From the NCBI GenBank assembly GCA_958296065.1, contig CATQHX010000070.1, positions 1-64,000 on the forward strand: a stretch of 64,000 nucleotides of DNA. The letters are read 5' to 3'. Position numbers and translations under genes: made by a program. Origin of the DNA: Vicinamibacterales bacterium. Its GTDB lineage: Bacteria > Acidobacteriota > Vicinamibacteria > Vicinamibacterales > UBA8438. This document shows, in pieces, positions 26,214 to 37,657 of this stretch. Numbering within the stretch: position 1 is the stretch's first letter; each line of letters opens with the position of its first letter. The notes beneath the pieces were generated by a model. It saw only the letters and a program-made list of their open reading frames with translations, was not told where the DNA came from and did no database searches.

Positions 26214-27083
26214 TCAGTCGACGCGCTGGACGGGGAGGGAGACCGGCCGCGGGAGCAGGTCCAGTGGACTCTCGGTCGCGCAGACCGTAGTGGTCGCCAG
26301 TTGCAGGTAGCGCGTCGTCGTCTCGATGTTTCGATGCCCGAGCAGGAGCTGAATCGTGCGCAGGTCGGTGCCGGCCTCGAGCAGATGGACGGCGAAAGCG
26401 TGGCGAAGAGCGTGTGGGGAAATCGCTTTGGTGAGGCGTGCGCGTCGGACGGCGACGTGGCAGGCGCGGTTGACCGCTTCGCGCGTGATCGGCGTCTCCG
26501 GGCGGCCGCCGGGAAAGAGCCAGTGGCGGGGACGCTCGACCTGCCACCACTCACGCAACACCGCCAGCAGCTTGGGCGAGAGCATCACGTAGCGGTCCTT
26601 CTGTCCCTTGCCGTTGGCGACGCGCAGCACCATGCGCTCAGAGTCGATGGCGGATACGGTGAGCCGGACGGCCTCGGAAATGCGCAGGCCGGCGGCGTAG
26701 CAGGTGGTCAGGATGGCGCGATGCTTGACGGCCTTGACCGCGTCGAGAAAGCGGGCCACTTCTTCGCGGCTCGGCACCACCGGCAAGGACCGGGACTTCT
26801 TCGGCAACGGGATCAGGTCGTTGAAGCTCCACCGCTTGTTGAGCGTGATCCGGTAGAGGAAGCGGAGCGCCGACACGTAGACGATCAGCGTGCTTCGAGC
26901 GAGACGTCGTTCGTTGGTCAGGTGGACCTGGTAGGCGCGGACCTGCTTCGGACCCAGGCGGGCCGGGGAGCGACCGAAGTGCCGAGCGAACCGCGCGACG
27001 GCGCTGACGTACATCCGTTGGGTGGACGACGACAGCTGTCGCACCTGCATGTCTTCGAGCATGCGTCGACGGAGAGGTGTCAT
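26214..27083 (-). CDS. Tyrosine recombinase/integrase of the IS91-like element
   Basis: 289 residues. The N-terminal SAM-like core-binding domain reads QLSSSTQRMYVSAVARFARHF; the catalytic domain has Arg in CYAAGLRISEAVRL, Lys in NGKGQKDRYV, His-x-x-Arg in SPHALRHAFAVHL, the late His in LLGHRNIETTTRY and the nucleophilic Tyr in the same stretch. It lies immediately upstream of the transposase gene with a 9-base gap. Its exact role in IS91-type transposition is not established. Confidence 0.93.
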   Translation of the reverse strand: MTPLRRRMLEDMQVRQLSSSTQRMYVSAVARFARHFGRSPARLGPKQVRAYQVHLTNERRLARSTLIVYVSALRFLYRITLNKRWSFNDLIPLPKKSRSLPVVPSREEVARFLDAVKAVKHRAILTTCYAAGLRISEAVRLTVSAIDSERMVLRVANGKGQKDRYVMLSPKLLAVLREWWQVERPRHWLFPGGRPETPITREAVNRACHVAVRRARLTKAISPHALRHAFAVHLLEAGTDLRTIQLLLGHRNIETTTRYLQLATTTVCATESPLDLLPRPVSLPVQRVD

Positions 27084-27225
27084 GACGGGCTCCTCTGCGA
27101 AGGGGCCTGGGGGATTCCAGGCGTTCGCAGAGCAGCGTATGGCGGAGTTCAGGCCACGATGCAGCGGTCGGATGACCTGGTCGAACGTCTCAGTGGCGAC
27201 GGTCGACTGAGCGTCTACCGCCGTG

Positions 27226-27241
27226 GCGGTTTAGTCCAATC
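27226..27241. repeat. Right inverted repeat of the IS91-like element
   Basis: GCGGTTTAGTCCAATC, the inverted partner of 24763-24778. It ends 35 bases before the parD start, so the element end supplies most of the region upstream of parDE and may influence that promoter. Confidence 0.65.
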
Positions 27242-27276
27242 GGATATTATCGGACCAACCGTCGGAGGCCTTCGAA

Positions 27277-27531
27277 ATGGCGCTGGTCAAGAAGAGCATC
27301 ACCATAACCCACCGTCAGGAGCAGTGGATCAGGGCGCAGGTCGCAAGCGGCGACTACGGCAGCGACAGCGAGTACTTTCGCACCCTGATCCGCCAGGACC
27401 AGGAACGCAGCGCGACCTTCCGAGCCTTGAAGGAGGCTGTTCAGGAAGGTGTAGAGAGCGGTGTCAGCGACAGGACGGTGAAGGAGATTTGGGGGGAGGC
27501 GGAGCAGCGCTACGAAGCCAGGCATGGCTGA
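27277..27531 (+). CDS. parD: ParD-type antitoxin
   Basis: 84 residues with an N-terminal ribbon-helix-helix (KKSITITHRQEQWIRAQVAS) and the conserved GDYGSDSEYFRTLIR helix typical of ParD/CopG antitoxins. GGAGG lies about 9 bases before the ATG. It overlaps parE by 8 bases. The element end just upstream suggests that its original promoter was partly replaced. Confidence 0.92.
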   Translation: MALVKKSITITHRQEQWIRAQVASGDYGSDSEYFRTLIRQDQERSATFRALKEAVQEGVESGVSDRTVKEIWGEAEQRYEARHG

Positions 27532-27820
27532 CCTCCGTCTGTCGACCCGCGCCGCGGCCGACCTGGACGGCATCGCCCGCTATACCATCGAAACCTTCGG
27601 CATCGAGCAGGCACGCCGGTATCGTAACGATCTGGAAGCCTGCTTCCGGACTCTGGCGGAGAATCCACGACTGGGCAGAAGCGCAGAACGGCTTCGACCC
27701 GGTCTTCGACGCTTCGAGCATCGCTCGCACGCCGTGTTCTACATGCAGAATCGAGACGGAATCCCGATCGTCCGTATCCTCCACGCCAGGATGGAACCCT
27801 CGCGCGATGTTCGCCCGTGA
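27524..27820 (+). CDS. parE: ParE/RelE-type toxin
   Basis: 98 residues: LRLSTRAAADLDGIARYTIE, then GIEQARRYRNDLEACFRTLA, ENPRLGRSAERLRPGLRRFEH and a final strand VRILHARM. This is the ParE fold with the conserved basic residues; ParE toxins poison DNA gyrase. The start lies within parD and the stop overlaps the next gene by TGA/ATG sharing. Confidence 0.92.
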   Translation: MADLRLSTRAAADLDGIARYTIETFGIEQARRYRNDLEACFRTLAENPRLGRSAERLRPGLRRFEHRSHAVFYMQNRDGIPIVRILHARMEPSRDVRP

Positions 27821-29981
27821 TGCGCAGGATGGAACCGACTGCCACGAGGCCCCCGTCCGAGTCCCTCGACGCCCTGCTGCGCCCCGCGTCGGTCGCCGTG
27901 ATCGGCGCCTCGAACGACCCCACGCGCATCGGCGGACGGCCCGTGCGATACCTGCGCGCCGCGGGTTACGCCGGACAGGTCTACCCCGTCAATCCCAGGC
28001 ACAAGGACGTGCAGGGACTCGCGGCGTTTCCGCACATCTCCGACGTGCCGGAAGCCGTCGACCTTGCGATCGTCGCGGTACCTGCCCCGAGCGTGGTGGA
28101 CACCGTCGAAGCGTGCGCGGCGCGTGGCGTGCAGGTAGCGGTCATCTACAGCGCCGGCTTCGCGGAGATGGGCGCCGAGGGTCGACGACTGCAGCAGCGG
28201 CTGAGTGAGATCGCGGCAGAGACCGGCCTGCGCATCGTCGGTCCCAACTGCCTCGGCGTCTACAACTCGGAGATCGGCTTCTTCGCCACGTTCAGCACGA
28301 CGCTCGAGGACGGCTTTCCCGCACCGGGCGGCGTGGCGCTGGTCAGCCAGAGCGGGGCCTACGGCAGCCACCTGTCGCTGCTGGCCCGCAAGCGCAACAT
28401 CGACGTCCGCTACTGGGTGACGACAGGCAACGAGGCGGACGTCTCCGTGCCGGAGGTGCTCGGCTGGCTGGCCGAGCAGGACGACGTGTCCGTCATCATG
28501 GCCCACGCCGAGGGCATCACCGACCGGGACGCGCTCGTGCGCGCCCTCTCGACGGCGCGCGCCCGCCGCAAGCCGGTGGTGTTCCAGAAGGTCGGGGTGA
28601 CCGAGGTGGGCGCACAGGCGGCCCAATCGCACACGGCGTCGCTCGCCGGCGCGGACTCGGTCTACGAGGCGGCGTTCCGGCAATTCGGAGCCTACCGGGC
28701 GCGCGACACGGACGAGATGCTGGACATCGCCTACGCGGCAAGCTTCGGCGTGTTCCCGGAGAGCCCGCGTGTGGCGCTCGTCTCCATCTCGGGCGGCGTC
28801 GGCGTGCAGATGGCGGACGCGGCGGTCGGCTTCGGACTCGACGTGGCGCCGCTGAGCGAGTCGGCCCAGACCCGGCTGAAGGCCGCGCTTCCCTACGCCT
28901 CGCCGCGCAACCCGGTCGACATCACCGCGCAGGCCTTCAACCGGGTCGATCTCATCGCGGACAACCTCGGGATCGTCTTCGAGGAGGAGCAGCACGACGC
29001 GGTGGTCGCCTTCTTCACCTACGTCGCGGCGGCCGACGGCATGATCGAGCCCATCCGCGACGCAATCCACGCCGCCCGCGATCGGCGGCCCGGCTGCGCG
29101 CTGGTGCTCTCCATCGTCGCCCCGCCGGATGTCGTGCGCCAGTACGAGGCGGTCGGCTGTCCGGTGTTCGAGGACCCGACCCGCGCGGTGCGATCCGTCG
29201 CGGCGCTGCACCGGTTCAGCCGGATCTTCGCGGAGGGTGCGGACGAAGTCCCCTCGGCGGGCGGGGGCGGAACGTCGGACACCGGGACCATCGCTCCGCG
29301 CCCACGGAGCCTTCCCGAAGGCCCCATCTCGGAACGGGAGGCGAAGCGCCTCCTCTCGGAGGCGGGTGTGCCGGTGGTCGACGAAGAGCTCGCGCGCACC
29401 CCCGATGAAGCCGCGCGCGCCGCCGCCGGGTTCGATGACCCGGTAGCGGTCAAGCTCTCCGCGCCGGGCGTCCTGCACAAGACCGAGCTCGGCGGCGTGG
29501 TGCTGGACGTGTCGAACGAAACGGAGGCGCGCCGGGCCTACGAAACGATCACGGCGCGAGCCCGCGCGGCGGACCCGGCAGTTCGCATCGAGGGCGCGCT
29601 GATCGCGCCGATGGTCACCGGCGGCGTCGAGACGATCCTCGGCGTCCGCCACGACCCGACGTTCGGGCCGGTTGTGATGTTCGGTCTGGGTGGAACCCTG
29701 GTGGAGGTGATCGAGGACGTCAGCTTCCGCGTGGCGCCGTTCGGCGAGGCCGAGGCAAAGCGCATGATCGACGAGACCCGGGCTGCCAAGGTGCTGCGCG
29801 GAACGCGCGGCAGGGGCCCGTACGACGTGGCCGCCTTGGCGGCGGCCCTCTCATGCCTGTCGGTCTTCGCGGCGGAGCACGGCGACCGGATCGACAGCGC
29901 CGAGATCAACCCGTTCGTCGTGCTCCCGGAAGGTCACGGCGCCGTGGCGCTCGACGCCGTGATCGTAACGCGCGCAGACTC

Positions 29982-29985
<4 letters not shown>
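27820..29985 (+). CDS. ADP-forming acetate/acyl-CoA ligase (alpha-beta fusion)
   Basis: About 720 residues. A CoA-binding Rossmann domain (PASVAVIGASNDPTRIGGRP) is followed by a succinyl-CoA-ligase-like domain (VGPNCLGVYN, ALVSQSGAYG; the phospho-histidine lies in QSHTASLAG) and, after a short linker, an ATP-grasp_5 domain (PISEREAKRLLSEAGVPVV, VAVKLSAPGVLHKTELGGVVL). The reaction is acyl-CoA + ADP + Pi = acid + CoA + ATP, or the reverse; substrate not predictable. The start could be GTG 27817, ATG 27820 or ATG 27829; I chose the one overlapping the parE stop. It converges with the radical SAM gene with a 4-base overlap. Confidence 0.93.
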
Positions 29986-32132
<2,147 letters not shown>

Positions 32133-32380
32133 CGTGGATCTCCCTTGAGATCGGAGTTCTCGGATTCACGGTCCGACCGCGGCCGGACCGACTCGTGCTT
32201 ATAAACAATCGCAGCGTACCCTTGGCGCCACGCCTGGTCCACAAGATTGTCGCGGAAGGGCGAAACGACGGCCTGAGTGGTCGTGACGGCACCTGAACGG
32301 CCGGCAGAGGGCGTGGCTGGGGTTCCCCGTCGCGTCGCAGGCGGCGGCGCCCCGGGACAGCGCGAGCGACGACCGTCCGG

Positions 32381-33037
32381 TCAGGTCGCATGTCCCTCCA
32401 GCGCGTACTGGCGGAACGTCAGGCTCACCCTGCCCGACAATCCTACCGCCGCCGGTCCGGAACCGGGCAGGACCCGCGCCACGCCGTGGTAGCGCAACCG
32501 GCTGGGCCCGCCCATCACGAACGCATCCCCGGAGCGGAGTGCGATCGCCGTCGTGGCATCCCGGCGGCGGAGCCCGCCGAGCAGGAAACCGCCGGTGTCC
32601 CCGAGCGACAGCGAAACGACCGGCACGCCGGCATCGAGCGTGGAGGGGTCCTCGTCCTTGTCCTGGTGCAAGCCCATCCTGCCGTCCGGGCCGTAACGGT
32701 TGACGAGGCAGATGTCCGGGACGAGCGAAAGGCCGACCGCGGCGGCCGCCGACACCGCCGGGCGCGCAAGCTCGGGCGGCAGCGGCGGCGCCGGACGTCC
32801 GTCGTGATCCGATCGCTGCCATTCGTAGGTATAGGTCCGCGCGTTCCAGTGGCGGCCGAGACAGAGCATGTCGCAGTGCATGAAGCCGCCGCCGCGCACC
32901 TGCGGGCGATAGAAGCCCGCCGCTCCCGCCGCCAGCGCCCGCACCATGGCCGCGACCCGACGCTGCTCGGCGGGTGACAGATACCCCGGCAGATGAAATG
33001 CGCCGGGTGCGAGTTCGACGACTTCATGGGCGGACAT
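32381..33037 (-). CDS. alkB: AlkB-type 2-oxoglutarate/Fe(II) DNA repair dioxygenase
   Basis: 218 residues from the ATG at 33037 (the frame is open to 33172 without homology). Fe ligands: His and Asp in LHQDKDE and the distal His in RYHGVARV; the 2-oxoglutarate Arg lies in GRVSLTFRQY. VNRYGPDGRMGLHQDKDE is diagnostic. It directly removes methyl groups from 1-methyladenine and 3-methylcytosine in DNA. A 162-base gap separates it from the divergent flavoprotein gene. Confidence 0.92.
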   Translation of the reverse strand: MSAHEVVELAPGAFHLPGYLSPAEQRRVAAMVRALAAGAAGFYRPQVRGGGFMHCDMLCLGRHWNARTYTYEWQRSDHDGRPAPPLPPELARPAVSAAAAVGLSLVPDICLVNRYGPDGRMGLHQDKDEDPSTLDAGVPVVSLSLGDTGGFLLGGLRRRDATTAIALRSGDAFVMGGPSRLRYHGVARVLPGSGPAAVGLSGRVSLTFRQYALEGHAT

Positions 33038-33198
33038 CACTTCACGGCGTCCAGCCTGCGCGCGCGAGCAACGAGTCGAAGCCGATGCTGTAGCGGCCGC
33101 CGAACGGTGGTCCAGCCTCTGCGCGCGGAAAGCGAGTTCGTGTTCGGCCAGCGCGGTGCGGGAGCGGCACACGCCAATCGTACCGCTATCATCACCGC

Positions 33199-34350
33199 AT
33201 GCCGCGAGCCCCCGACGTGGTGGTGGTCGGCGCCGGTACTTTCGGCGCCTGGACCGCCTGGCACCTGCGCCAGGCCGGTTACGCGGTAACGCTCGTCGAC
33301 GCGTTCGGGGCGGGCCATTCGCGGGCGAGCTCGGGCGGCGAGTCGCGCATCATCCGGATGGGCTACGGAGATCGGGCGCTCTACTCCCGCTGGGCGTGCG
33401 AGTCGCTGCCGCAGTGGAAGGAGCTCCTGGCGGATGCCGGCCAGCCGGACCTCTTTCGCGAGACGGGCGTCCTGTGGCTGGGTCATGACGCGGACCCGCA
33501 CGTGGACGTCACGGCCCGCACACTCCACCGGCTCGGCGCCACGACGGAATCGCTCGCTCCCGAGGATCTGCGGTCACGGTTCCCCGCGCTCGATTACACC
33601 GGCATCACGCGGGCGGTCTACGAACCCGGCAGCGGGGTGCTGCTCGCCCGCCGCGCCGTCGGCTGCGTGGCGCGTCAGGCGGCGCGCCGCGGCGTCGACT
33701 ATCAGGTGGCATCGGTCGAGCCCCCCGACCTCTCCCGGCGGCTGGATGCGGTCCGACTCGGCGATAGGGGGCGGCTGTCGGCCGGCGTGTTCGTCTTCGC
33801 CTGCGGTCCCTGGCTGGCGAAGGTCTTCCCGGACATGCTGCGCCCGCTGCTGCGCACGACCCGCCAGGAGGTCTTCTTCTTCGGCACGCCTGCCGGTGAC
33901 CGGCGCTTCGAGCCGCCGTCGCTGCCGGCCTGGATCGACTTCCACGCCGGCGCCTACGGTCTCCCCGACATCGAAGGGCGCGGCGCCAAGATCGGACTCA
34001 CCGCTCTCGGTCCGGCGTTCGATCCGGATCGCGGAGACCGCACGCCGTCCGTCGACGGCCTGGCGGCCGCGCGCCGGTTCGCCGCCGCCCGGTTGCCGGC
34101 GCTGCGCGATGCGCCGCTGCTGGAGGCCAGGGTGTGTCAGTACACCAACACCCCGAGCGGCGACCTGCTGATCGACAGACACCCCGATCACCTCAACGTC
34201 TGGATCGCCGGAGGCGGATCCGGCCACGGGTTCAAGCTCGGACCGGCGGTCGGAGCCTACGTTGCTTCCCAGGTTGCAGAAACCGCGCCGGCCGAAGACC
34301 TCGTCGGCCTGCCCGCCAAACGGCCTGAACAGGAACGGGCCGTTCTCTGA
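33199..34350 (+). CDS. FAD-dependent amine oxidase, sarcosine oxidase/SolA-like
   Basis: 383 residues. The dinucleotide fold starts at VVVVGAGTFGAWTAWHLRQAG with an acidic end (VTLVDA). The SSGGESRIIRMGYG stretch and the C-terminal GGGSGHGFKLGPAVG are typical of monomeric sarcosine oxidase/N-methyltryptophan oxidase. The Cys in RVCQYTNTPSGD aligns with the residue that binds FAD covalently. It oxidises a secondary amine and releases formaldehyde and H2O2. The neighbouring divergent alkB may be a coincidence. Confidence 0.9.
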   Translation: MPRAPDVVVVGAGTFGAWTAWHLRQAGYAVTLVDAFGAGHSRASSGGESRIIRMGYGDRALYSRWACESLPQWKELLADAGQPDLFRETGVLWLGHDADPHVDVTARTLHRLGATTESLAPEDLRSRFPALDYTGITRAVYEPGSGVLLARRAVGCVARQAARRGVDYQVASVEPPDLSRRLDAVRLGDRGRLSAGVFVFACGPWLAKVFPDMLRPLLRTTRQEVFFFGTPAGDRRFEPPSLPAWIDFHAGAYGLPDIEGRGAKIGLTALGPAFDPDRGDRTPSVDGLAAARRFAAARLPALRDAPLLEARVCQYTNTPSGDLLIDRHPDHLNVWIAGGGSGHGFKLGPAVGAYVASQVAETAPAEDLVGLPAKRPEQERAVL

Positions 34351-34389
34351 CGGTCTTCCGCGGTTCGAGGCGCGGGCCGCCGCTGTGCT

Positions 34390-35034
34390 TCATCGAGCCG
34401 CGGACCGCGCCGGATCCACCGCCCCGGTCCCCCGAACTGCCCTTCCCTGCCCTCGGTGCCGAAACGCCATGCGCAGGCCGAGCAGCAGCGTCAGGATCGC
34501 CGCATAGATCATCGGTTCCCCAATGTCGATCTTGACGAGCCACAGAAAGTGCACCACGCCCGCGACGGCGCTCGCGTAAACGAGACGGTGCAGGGCGGTC
34601 CACCTCTTGCCGAGCCGCCGAATCCATCCCTGCGTCGAGGTCACGGCCAGCGGAATCATCAGCACGAAGCCGATGAATCCGGCGGTCACGTACTTGCGCT
34701 CGGCGACGTCGTCGATGATGAGAAGCAGATCGAAGAAGTGATCGAAAACCAGATAGGTCGAGAAATGCAGCACGGCGTAGAAGAACGCGAACAGGCCGAA
34801 CATCCGGCGAAAGCGGACGAGCCCATGCCAACCGGCCATACGACGCAACGGGGTCACTGCCAACGTCACGAGCAGAAGCCGGAGCGCCCAGTCGCCGGTG
34901 CGGTGCGTGATGTCCTCGATGGGATTGACGCCAAGGCCGCCGGTGAAAGCGTCCCAGCCGAGCAGAAGCGCCGGAATCAGACAGGTGACGAAGACGATCG
35001 GCTTGACGCGGGTAATCCGGAAAACTGTCGCCAT
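34390..35034 (-). CDS. msrQ: Heme-binding membrane subunit MsrQ
   Basis: 214 residues from the ATG at 35034. Ferric-reductase-like transmembrane fold with six predicted helices; the haem histidines are expected in HRTGDWAL, VLHFSTY and the HRLVYASAVAGVVHF region. MsrQ passes electrons from the quinone pool to MsrP. It follows msrP on the same strand with a gap of about 60 bases, the normal msrPQ order. Confidence 0.95.
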   Translation of the reverse strand: MATVFRITRVKPIVFVTCLIPALLLGWDAFTGGLGVNPIEDITHRTGDWALRLLLVTLAVTPLRRMAGWHGLVRFRRMFGLFAFFYAVLHFSTYLVFDHFFDLLLIIDDVAERKYVTAGFIGFVLMIPLAVTSTQGWIRRLGKRWTALHRLVYASAVAGVVHFLWLVKIDIGEPMIYAAILTLLLGLRMAFRHRGQGRAVRGTGAVDPARSAAR

Positions 35035-35092
35035 GCGCTGCGAACCGGCCGCCGGTCCCCGCCGGGCCGGGGACCGGATCACCGCCGTAGCC

Positions 35093-36055
35093 TCAGTAGT
35101 TTCTCGCCAGGTCCATTCCGTTGTACATCCGGGCGACCTGGTAGCCGTACCCGTTGAACATCTGCGTCCGCTGCCGGAAGAAGTTGCCGATCCGGCGCTC
35201 CATCCCCTGTGACCAGCGCGGGTGGTCCACCTCCGGATTGACGTTCGCGTAGAAGCCGTACTCGTGCGGGATCGCGACGTTCCAGGTGTTTCGCGGCTGG
35301 TCCTCGACGAACTCGATCTTGACGATCGACTTGATGCTCTTGAAGCCGTACTTCCAGGGTATGACCAACCGAATCGGCGCCCCGTTCTGGTTCAGCAGCG
35401 TCTTCCCGTAGATGCCGACGGCGAGAATCGTCAGCGGGTTCATCGCCTCGTCCATCCGCAGCCCCTCCACGTACGGGTACTGCAGGTTGCGGGCGCGCTG
35501 CCCCCGGAACTCCGACGGGCGATAGAGCGTCTCGAAGCGAACGAAGTTGGCGCGCGACGTCGGCTCGAAGCGCCGAATCAGGTCGCGGAGCGGAAAGCCG
35601 ACCCAGGGCACCACCATCGACCACGCCTCGACGCAGCGCAACCGGTAGATGCGCTCCTCGAGCGTGTGCGGACTCAGGATGTCCTCGAGCGTGTAGTCGG
35701 CCGCCGGACGGTTCATGTGGCCCTCCACGCGCACCGACCAGGGCTCTACGGTCAGGTCGTCGGCGTACCGCTTGGGATCCTCCTTGTCGAGACCGAACTC
35801 GTAGAAGTTGTTGTAGCTGGTGATCTCCTCGTAGGAGTTCTGCCGTTCGTCGGTGCTGAACTGGCTCGGCCGCAGCTCTCCGACATCTTCTTGCGGAGCG
35901 GCGTGCAGACCTCCGTCCGGCTGACCGAGCACGGCTGCGCCGGCCGCTCCGAGCGCGGCGCCGGAAGCAGCCTGGATGAATTGCCGCCGGTTGTAGTACA
36001 GCCGCTCTGGCGTAATCTCGGAAGAGCGGATATCGGGCGCCTGTTTGATCAGCAT
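35093..36055 (-). CDS. msrP: Periplasmic methionine sulfoxide reductase catalytic subunit MsrP
   Basis: 320 residues. The Tat signal is NRRQFIQAASGAALG; FYEFGLDKEDPKRYADDLTV is the conserved start of the molybdopterin-binding domain, and the molybdenum-ligating Cys is in RCVEAWSMVVPW. It repairs oxidised methionine in envelope proteins and needs the Mo-cofactor made through MoaA (12.3 kb) and related enzymes. It is transcribed upstream of msrQ. Confidence 0.96.
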   Translation of the reverse strand: MLIKQAPDIRSSEITPERLYYNRRQFIQAASGAALGAAGAAVLGQPDGGLHAAPQEDVGELRPSQFSTDERQNSYEEITSYNNFYEFGLDKEDPKRYADDLTVEPWSVRVEGHMNRPAADYTLEDILSPHTLEERIYRLRCVEAWSMVVPWVGFPLRDLIRRFEPTSRANFVRFETLYRPSEFRGQRARNLQYPYVEGLRMDEAMNPLTILAVGIYGKTLLNQNGAPIRLVIPWKYGFKSIKSIVKIEFVEDQPRNTWNVAIPHEYGFYANVNPEVDHPRWSQGMERRIGNFFRQRTQMFNGYGYQVARMYNGMDLARNY

Positions 36056-36070
36056 CGGTCTGCCTCTACC

Positions 36071-37597
36071 TCAGTACCGCGCGTGCGTGGAGTTCCTGCT
36101 TCTCTCTTCATGGTCGCCCCGCGACCAATCCCTTGTCAACCGCGGTGGCCGCACGCGGGCCTCCCGCCGCCGGCCGGTCCACCACGTCCACCCTGCCGCT
36201 GCCGCGACCATCCCGTACTCGACTGGCTCCACCCAGACCGGCAGCACCCAGCCTTCGCCGGCCAGGTGCGGCGTCCAGACCGTATAGGTGAGCATCGAAG
36301 CGAGTGTCCAAACCACCAACGGCCAGTTGACGGCCGGTCCGAGGAACGGAATCAGCCACACGAGATACCAGGGATAGACGGCCGGCAGCAAACAGACCGC
36401 GGCCGCCAGCGGCCAGGCCCAGGCCGCCGGATCGTCCCGATCGCGCTTGATCCGCGCGTGCACCGCTACGGCGAACCCGGCCGCAATGGCGACACCGACC
36501 GCCGGAGCCGTGCCGATCCCTGTCGCCAGCCAGCGGAACGGGGGACCGTTGAACCGCCATTGCGCCAGATATGTCCCGAGAGATCCGACCGGAGGCTGCC
36601 AACCGTCGAAGAACGGGAGGTAAAGGAGCACGACCAGCAGCACTCCGATCGCAACGTCGGCGACCCGGATACGCTTCCAGAGCAGCGGTACCAGCACCGC
36701 AGGCAGGAACTTGACGGCGAAGGCGCTCGCCAAACCGACCGCGGCCAGCAGCGACCGGCGTCGTGACAGCGCATACCCCGCCCCGACCAGGAGCAGCGTC
36801 CCGGCCATATCGACGTGGGCGCCGCCCGCCCCCTCCAGCGCAACCAGGGGATGCCAGGCATACGCCAGCACCCACCATGGATGTCTCCTCGTCACGGTCA
36901 GCCAGCGCCAGACCAGCCCGATGATCAGGAGGTCGCAGGTCAACATCGCGACCGCCATCGCCAGCACCGACTCGTGGACCCAGGTGACGCCCAGGAAGAA
37001 ACGCTGGGCCAGCGGCGGATAGATGGACGGGAGGACGGCGCTCGTCGGATCGATCCGGCGCGTCAAGTCCGTATGGAGTCGCGACAAGGCCTCATCGGAA
37101 GGTACGGTCCGCAGCGGATTGAGACCATGCCGCTGCACGCGCCCGTCCCAAACGTAGCGGTAGACATCGTCGGAAACCAGCGGGGCCGCGCCGAGCAGGA
37201 CGACACGCCAGGCGACCGCCAGGAGCAGGCACCCGGCCAACGCACGGCGGCCTGCCCTGTAGTCGCCCGCGCATCCGTCGAGCCTGCCGATCAGCCGGAG
37301 CGCGGCGATGTACGCGAGCGACGCGAGGCCGAGCAGCCCGACGAAGGCCTCCGCCTGGCGACGAGCGTCGAGTGCCGCCGACGCGGCCAGTGCAACCAGC
37401 AGCACGACGCCGCAGGCCAGGATTCGGCGCTGCAGCATCCCGGCCCCGGCCCTCTCGCCGCCGAGCAACACCTGGACCACGCGCGCCGCCACGACGCACA
37501 GCACGACGAACGCCTCGGCCTGCCAGCGGGACTCGAGTGTCGCCACGGCCAGCGCCGCCGACAGCGCAACGCCGAGGACGACGATCTTCCAGTGCAT
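36071..37597 (-). CDS. Polytopic membrane glycosyltransferase (GT87/mannosyltransferase-like)
   Basis: 508 residues from the ATG at 37597. About 12 transmembrane helices; an acidic pair after the first loop (VSDDVYRYVWDGRVQ) matches the GT-C fold in which DD/DE coordinates the lipid-linked sugar. Other conserved pieces are YPPLAQRFF, HPLVALEGAGGAHVDM and PAVYPWYLVWLIPFL. It likely transfers a mannose-type sugar from a polyprenyl phosphate donor outside the membrane. The first two hydrophobic segments repeat (SRWQAEAFVVL and ARRQAEAFVGL). The adjacent GT2 gene suggests joint work on an envelope glycan. Confidence 0.82.
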   Translation of the reverse strand: MHWKIVVLGVALSAALAVATLESRWQAEAFVVLCVVAARVVQVLLGGERAGAGMLQRRILACGVVLLVALAASAALDARRQAEAFVGLLGLASLAYIAALRLIGRLDGCAGDYRAGRRALAGCLLLAVAWRVVLLGAAPLVSDDVYRYVWDGRVQRHGLNPLRTVPSDEALSRLHTDLTRRIDPTSAVLPSIYPPLAQRFFLGVTWVHESVLAMAVAMLTCDLLIIGLVWRWLTVTRRHPWWVLAYAWHPLVALEGAGGAHVDMAGTLLLVGAGYALSRRRSLLAAVGLASAFAVKFLPAVLVPLLWKRIRVADVAIGVLLVVLLYLPFFDGWQPPVGSLGTYLAQWRFNGPPFRWLATGIGTAPAVGVAIAAGFAVAVHARIKRDRDDPAAWAWPLAAAVCLLPAVYPWYLVWLIPFLGPAVNWPLVVWTLASMLTYTVWTPHLAGEGWVLPVWVEPVEYGMVAAAAGWTWWTGRRREARVRPPRLTRDWSRGDHEERSRNSTHARY

Positions 37598-37657
37598 CAG
37601 GCTCTTGCCAGGCGCGCAGCTCGCTGACGTCGGGGCTACGGAGACCCTCACGAGTTG

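Larger units (their letters stand above)
24763..27241 (-). mobile_element. IS91-like element with HUH transposase and tyrosine recombinase
   Basis: About 2.48 kb, bounded by imperfect inverted repeats (24763-24778 and 27226-27241) and carrying two genes on the minus strand, a tyrosine recombinase followed 9 bases later by an IS91-family Y2/HUH transposase. This int-tnp pairing is known for a branch of the IS91 family. Both genes look intact, so the element may be active. The non-coding flanks inside the element (24779-24992 and 27084-27225) contain no further recognisable gene. No target-site duplication is seen, as expected for rolling-circle transposition. Confidence 0.8.
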
